Shown piece by piece: positions 6,677 to 10,215 of a stretch of 10,215 nucleotides of DNA. The stretch is from positions 1 to 10,215 of the forward strand of contig JAKUSY010000073.1 of assembly GCA_022451445.1 (NCBI GenBank), written 5' to 3'. How positions within the stretch are numbered: position 1 is the stretch's first letter; each line of letters begins with the position of its first letter. The notes beneath the pieces are model-generated. The model saw nothing but the letters and a program-made list of their open reading frames with translations, was not told the DNA's origin and ran no database searches. The position numbers were made by a program, and so were the translations under genes. The DNA is from Planctomycetota bacterium (lineage in GTDB: Bacteria > Planctomycetota > UBA8108).

Positions 6677-8800
6677 TCAGTCAAGAAAAACGAACTCATT
6701 TGCCAGCATCAGGGTTTTTACATAGCTGGCCCATCGTTTCGGGGTGTTCTCTTCTACATATTTCAGCGCCAGCTTTAATTCGTCCTGCCCCGGCTTCCTG
6801 CCGTAGATATACCGGTAGAGGCTGATGATCTTTTTACGCGGGTCTGAAATCCCGCTGTAGCGGGGAAGCTCCAGCGTTTTTTTTGCCTGCTCCTCGGCGA
6901 AGGGACCGTTCATCAGGTAAAGCGCCTGCTGGGGAACGGTGGTCTGGTAGCGTCCGGGGCTGGTCGAGTCAGGGATCGCGAAGTCGAAATTTCTCAGGGT
7001 AGCCGGCAGGTTCTGACGGTCGATGAAGTTGTAGACCGTACGGCGCCTCGAGAAGGGGCGCTTGAAGATGTTCACGGATGCTCCTCCCATGTTTCTGTCG
7101 AGTCGTCCGGCAGCCTGCAGCATCGAGTCCCGCAGCGCCTCGAACGCAAGGCGCATGGGCTTGACCCTACAGAGGAGCAGGTTCTGGGGGTCCTTGAGGA
7201 AATACTCACGGCGCAGGGCGCTTCCCTGCCTGTAGGTCGCCGATAGGAGAATTCTTCTGTGGAGAGCCTTGATGGACCAGCCATCTTCGATGAATCGGCT
7301 CGAAAGCCAGTCGAGGAGCGCCGGGTGCGTGGGCTTGTCACCGCGAACTCCGAAGTCGCTGGGAGTGCGGACCAGGGCATTGGAGAAATGATGTTTCCAT
7401 ACACGGTTAACGATGACCCTCGCCGTCAGTGGGTTTCTGGCCGATGCGATCGAGTTCGCTAGCTCCAGCCGGCCGCTGCCTTCGCTGTAGGGTTTCCTCT
7501 CTCCCGGGGAAAGGACAGCCAGGAATCTTCGGGGAACAGGATCACCCGGGTTCGAGGACTGCCCTCGCTTGAAGATGCGCGGATTGACCGGCTTTGGCAG
7601 GTCCTCCATGCTCATCGCGCGCTGGGGCTTGCCTGAGGAATGCGCCGAGGGGTAGATCGCTCCGATCGCCGGAAGATCCTTCGGCTCCCGGGAGCTGGCG
7701 AAGATTCCATAGAGAGAGTAATAATCCGCTGAAGGGATGGGGTCGTATTTATGGTCGTGACAGCGGGCACATTGCACAGTCAGTCCCATCATTCCTCTGG
7801 TAACGACGTCGATGAGATCGTCGATGATGTCATGCTTGTTGTTCAGGAATCGTCTGCCCAGGGTCAGGTACCCCAGGGCGGCCAGCGGCCGCTTGTCCTC
7901 TCCGAGGGAGAGCCTGTCGGCGGCGACCTGGTGCCGGATAAAAGTGTCGAACGGAAGATCATCGTTGAACGAGTTGATGACGTAGTCACGGTAGGTATAG
8001 GAGAAGGGGTATTTCCGCTCGGCGGTGAATACGTATCCCCTGGTGTCGGAGTAGCGCGCCACATCGAGCCAGTGGCGGCCCCAGCGCTCCCCGTAGCGAG
8101 CGGAGGAGAGGAGACGCTCGACAACCTTTTCCCATGCATCGGGCGAGTCGTCGCTCTCAAAGGCGTCCATCTCCGCCGGGGTGGGGGGGAGTCCGAGGAG
8201 ATCGAAGGTGGCTCGCCTCAGCAGCTTGCCTCTGCCGGCAGGGGGAGTGGGTTTCATGCCGGCGCTGCGCAGTCTCTCGAGCACAAAGAGATCTATTGGG
8301 TTGAGCGCCCAGTTGTCTTCGCCGGCGGGCGCCTGGGGATCGAGGATTTTCTGGAATGCCCAATGTCCGGCGGGCTCCTCGCCGGGAGCGGGCGGTGGGG
8401 TGGCGGTGTCGGGTGAGGCCGGCCACGGGGCCCCCGAGGCGATCCAGTCGTTGAGCGCTTTGATCTCCGCGGGAGCGAGCTTCTTCTTGGGGGGCATCTT
8501 GATCTCCCCCGTATGGCGAACGGCGGCCAGCAATCGACCCTGCCCGGGTTTTCCCGGCACGACAACAGGCCCTTTTTTGCTCTTGTGAACGAGGGCTTCT
8601 CTGCGATCGAGGCGGATGCCGCCCTTGCTGCTCTTGCCGCCGTGGCATTTGAAGCAGTTCTCGGCGAGGATCGGTCGGACCCGGTTTTCGAAAAAGGAGT
8701 CATCCTGCCCGGAAGACCTCGCGCAAATGCAGAATGCGACCAGGACGAATCCCAGGGGGATGTTGAGAGGCCGTGGTCTTTTGGGCGGATCGCGTCGCAT
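6677..8800 (-). CDS. Planctomycete cytochrome C / DUF1549 / DUF1553 domain protein
   Basis: This 707-residue exported protein has a hydrophobic signal segment at about 13-28. Residues about 35-125 form the Planctomycete cytochrome C (PSCyt1) domain, with a CxxCH haem site at C49-H53 and MPPKKK at 102-107, Met102 being a likely distal ligand. DUF1549 covers roughly 145-370 and contains a second CxxCH (C344-H348). DUF1553 covers roughly 425-690, with NRVWKHHF at 465-472 and TPSDFG at 479-484. Many relatives have a long, often coiled-coil insert between DUF1549 and DUF1553. Here the two are joined by only about 55 residues, making this a compact member. It is first in a two-gene unit with the DUF1501 gene. 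Covalent haem and a periplasmic redox role are inferred from the motifs. The pair is typical of planctomycetes and its substrate is unknown. The ATG at 8800 lacks a strong ribosome site. Confidence 0.9.
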   Translation of the reverse strand: MRRDPPKRPRPLNIPLGFVLVAFCICARSSGQDDSFFENRVRPILAENCFKCHGGKSSKGGIRLDRREALVHKSKKGPVVVPGKPGQGRLLAAVRHTGEIKMPPKKKLAPAEIKALNDWIASGAPWPASPDTATPPPAPGEEPAGHWAFQKILDPQAPAGEDNWALNPIDLFVLERLRSAGMKPTPPAGRGKLLRRATFDLLGLPPTPAEMDAFESDDSPDAWEKVVERLLSSARYGERWGRHWLDVARYSDTRGYVFTAERKYPFSYTYRDYVINSFNDDLPFDTFIRHQVAADRLSLGEDKRPLAALGYLTLGRRFLNNKHDIIDDLIDVVTRGMMGLTVQCARCHDHKYDPIPSADYYSLYGIFASSREPKDLPAIGAIYPSAHSSGKPQRAMSMEDLPKPVNPRIFKRGQSSNPGDPVPRRFLAVLSPGERKPYSEGSGRLELANSIASARNPLTARVIVNRVWKHHFSNALVRTPSDFGVRGDKPTHPALLDWLSSRFIEDGWSIKALHRRILLSATYRQGSALRREYFLKDPQNLLLCRVKPMRLAFEALRDSMLQAAGRLDRNMGGASVNIFKRPFSRRRTVYNFIDRQNLPATLRNFDFAIPDSTSPGRYQTTVPQQALYLMNGPFAEEQAKKTLELPRYSGISDPRKKIISLYRYIYGRKPGQDELKLALKYVEENTPKRWASYVKTLMLANEFVFLD

Positions 8801-9033
8801 GCCAAGGGCATCGTATCACTCTGCCGACGACTTACATAGTGGGAGTATGCTCGGCAATGGGGCTGTGAGAATGCGTTAACTCCTTTTATCAGTACGAATT
8901 AATATCCCGGAAGCATTGTTTTTTATCCACAGGGTGTACGCTACAATCGCCCGCTTGTTTTGTACCCGCTTCGGACCCGAATCCGGGCGCGATGTTCTAA
9001 AGAAGCAGTGTTTTTTACAGGTCGGTTATTAAG
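8801..9033. promoter_or_regulatory. Divergent intergenic region upstream of DUF1553 operon and sat
   Basis: These 233 nt separate two divergent units and should contain both promoters. A plus-strand TACAAT at 8942-8947 is a candidate -10 box for sat, with only T-rich sequence at the -35 position. A TTCGG-AC-CCGAA inverted repeat lies at 8970-8981 between it and the sat start. A longer imperfect inverted repeat (8946-8953 against 8984-8993) surrounds it and could fold in the sat leader. A perfect DnaA-box sequence, TTATCCACA, is at 8923-8931. The DUF1553 promoter is not evident. No riboswitch was recognised. Confidence 0.4.
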
Positions 9034-10215
9034 ATGAGTCATTTGATTGAGCCGCATGGCGGTGAGCTTGTTGACCTTCTTCTCGCGGAGGAACAAGCAG
9101 CGGAGTTGAAGAACCAGTCGAAGGAATGGCCCTCCTGGGATCTCTCGCCCCGCCAGATGTGTGATACAGAGCTATTGCTCAATGGAGCTTTTTCGCCCCT
9201 CCGCGGTTTCATGAAGCGTGAGGATTATGAATCCGTATGCAGCGATATGCGCCTTGCCGACTCGACGATCTGGCCCATCCCCATCACCCTGGCGGTTACC
9301 GAGGAGTTCGCCGGTTCGCTTTCCTCCTGAGACTGGGTGGCGTTGCGGGTTCCCGAGGGGGTCATGCTGGCGGTATTGAACGTGGAGGATATCTGGCAGG
9401 CCGACAAGCAGGCCGAGGCGAACGGAGTCTATGGAACCGACGACACCTACCACAAGGGAGTCGCCCATCTTCTGAACGATACGCCCGACTGGTATATCGG
9501 CGGCGAGGTACGGGGGATCCAGCTTCCCTTTCACTACGATTCAAAAAGTCTCCGGCTGACGCCAAAGGGGATTCGCCGGGAGTTCGAGAGGTTCGGCTGG
9601 CGCAACGTTATCGCCTTCCAGACTCGCAATCCGATGCACCGGGCTCATTTTGAGCTCACCATGCGGGCGATTCGCGAGCACGAGGCGAACCTCCTTCTCC
9701 ATCCGGCTGTCGGAATGACGAAGCCGGGCGATATCGATCACTATACGCGGGTGCGGTGCTACCAGGCCCTGCTGCTGCACTATCCCCAGCACACGGTCTA
9801 CCTCTCCCTGCTTCCGTTGTCGATGAGGATGGCAGGTCCCCGCGAGGCTCTCTGGCACGCGATCATCAGGAAAAACTTCGGCTGCACGCACCTCATTGTC
9901 GGCCGCGATCATGCCGGCCCCGGAGCGGACGCCTCGGGTAAGCCTTTCTACGGACCCTATGATGCCCAGGAGATCCTGAATGAGCACCAGGAAGAGGTGG
10001 GTATGCAGATGGTGCCGTTCTCGATGCTGACCTATGTCGAGGACAAGGACGCCTACATGACCGAGGACGAGGTTCCCGAGGGGGCGAGGACCCTCAGCAT
10101 TTCCGGGACCGAGCTGCGTGAGCGCCTGGCCAAGGGGCGCGAGGTTCCGGGCTGGTTCACGTTTGCGGAAGTCGCCCGCGAGCTCCGAAAGACCTATCCT
10201 CCCCGTCATCGTCAG
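9034..10215 (+). pseudogene. sat: Sulfate adenylyltransferase (ATP sulfurylase), probably the N-terminal part of a bifunctional Sat-CysC, interrupted by an in-frame TGA; 3' end off the window
   Basis: The product would convert sulfate and ATP to adenosine 5'-phosphosulfate and pyrophosphate, the entry step of sulfate activation. The frame from the ATG at 9034 is 394 codons to the window edge and matches ATP sulfurylase throughout: an N-terminal PUA-like domain (about 1-170), the nucleotide-binding QTRNPMHRAH at 196-205, and GRDHAG at 290-295. Codon 99 is TGA (9328-9330). The frame on both sides is the same and family-like, with SLSS before it and DWVALR after it, where relatives usually have Gly-Asp. 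GGA to TGA is a single change. As written, the gene yields a 98-residue fragment and a separate downstream frame (earliest starts GTG 9337 or ATG 9364) lacking part of the N-terminal domain. The last residues, YPPRHRQ, resemble the linker to APS kinase in bifunctional Sat-CysC enzymes. Interruption by mutation or sequencing error is more likely than recoding. The ribosome site is weak. Confidence 0.8.
9328..9330 (+). other. In-frame TGA at codon 99 of sat
   Basis: This TGA interrupts an otherwise continuous ATP sulfurylase frame. There is no frameshift: the codons before and after are in the same phase. Five other genes in the window end in TGA, so genome-wide reassignment of TGA is not supported. 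Confidence 0.9.

Noticed and set aside
5942..6778. 278-residue plus-strand open frame
   Set aside because: It is a shadow of the DUF1501 gene and the end of the DUF1553 gene.
7751..8416. 221-residue plus-strand open frame
   Set aside because: It is antisense to the DUF1553 gene, with no recognisable domain.
9328..9330. TGA read as Gly through a variant genetic code
   Set aside because: Variant codes of this type occur in unrelated candidate phyla, and five other genes here end normally at TGA.
9328..9375. Selenocysteine insertion at the sat TGA
   Set aside because: The expected residue is Gly, not Cys. The following 45 nt offer only short GC stems without a clear selenocysteine hairpin, and no Sec form of this enzyme is known to me.
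9541..10209. 222-residue minus-strand open frame
   Set aside because: It is antisense to the part of sat carrying the QTRNP and GRDHAG motifs.

Overview
The window is GC-rich bacterial DNA, probably from a planctomycete (Planctomycetota) or a close relative in the PVC group. The main support is the adjacent DUF1553 and DUF1501 genes at 5192-8800. Their paralogues, with a Planctomycete cytochrome C domain, a DUF1549 and DUF1553 body and a Tat-exported DUF1501 partner, are a hallmark of that group. No rRNA, tRNA, CRISPR array, insertion sequence or phage gene was found. The sequence is almost entirely coding.

Region 1 (1-3258, minus strand) is a tight corrinoid methyl-transfer operon. It is read from 3258 leftwards: a MtbC/MtmC-type corrinoid protein, then (3 nt gap) a RACo-type ASKHA reductive activator with an N-terminal [2Fe-2S] domain, then (ATGA overlap) a stand-alone protein resembling the MetH activation domain, cut by the left edge. 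The corrinoid protein would carry the methyl group on cobalamin, and the other two would rescue inactive Co(II). No substrate-specific methyltransferase (MttB, MtaB or MtgB-like) and no methylcobalamin:tetrahydrofolate methyltransferase lies inside the window, so the substrate is unknown.

Region 2 (3259-4314) is a divergent promoter region and an AraC-family regulator on the plus strand with a cupin sensor domain. It probably controls the corrinoid operon.

Region 3 (4404-5180, plus strand) is one exported protein with a HELAH zinc site. A Tyr-x6-Glu arrangement downstream matches the active site of anthrax lethal factor (peptidase family M34).

Region 4 (5192-8800, minus strand) is the DUF1553 then DUF1501 pair, 24 nt apart. 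The DUF1553 protein has two CxxCH motifs and appears to lack the central insert common in its relatives.

Region 5 (8801-10215, plus strand) is a 233-nt intergenic region and then a sulfate adenylyltransferase (ATP sulfurylase) gene. Its reading frame is interrupted by a single in-frame TGA at codon 99, where the family normally has Gly, and then continues intact to the window edge. The final residues look like the linker that joins ATP sulfurylase to APS kinase in bifunctional Sat-CysC enzymes.

The most notable observations are the in-frame TGA in sat, the corrinoid operon combining two kinds of reactivation protein with an unidentified substrate, and the lethal-factor-like exported peptidase.
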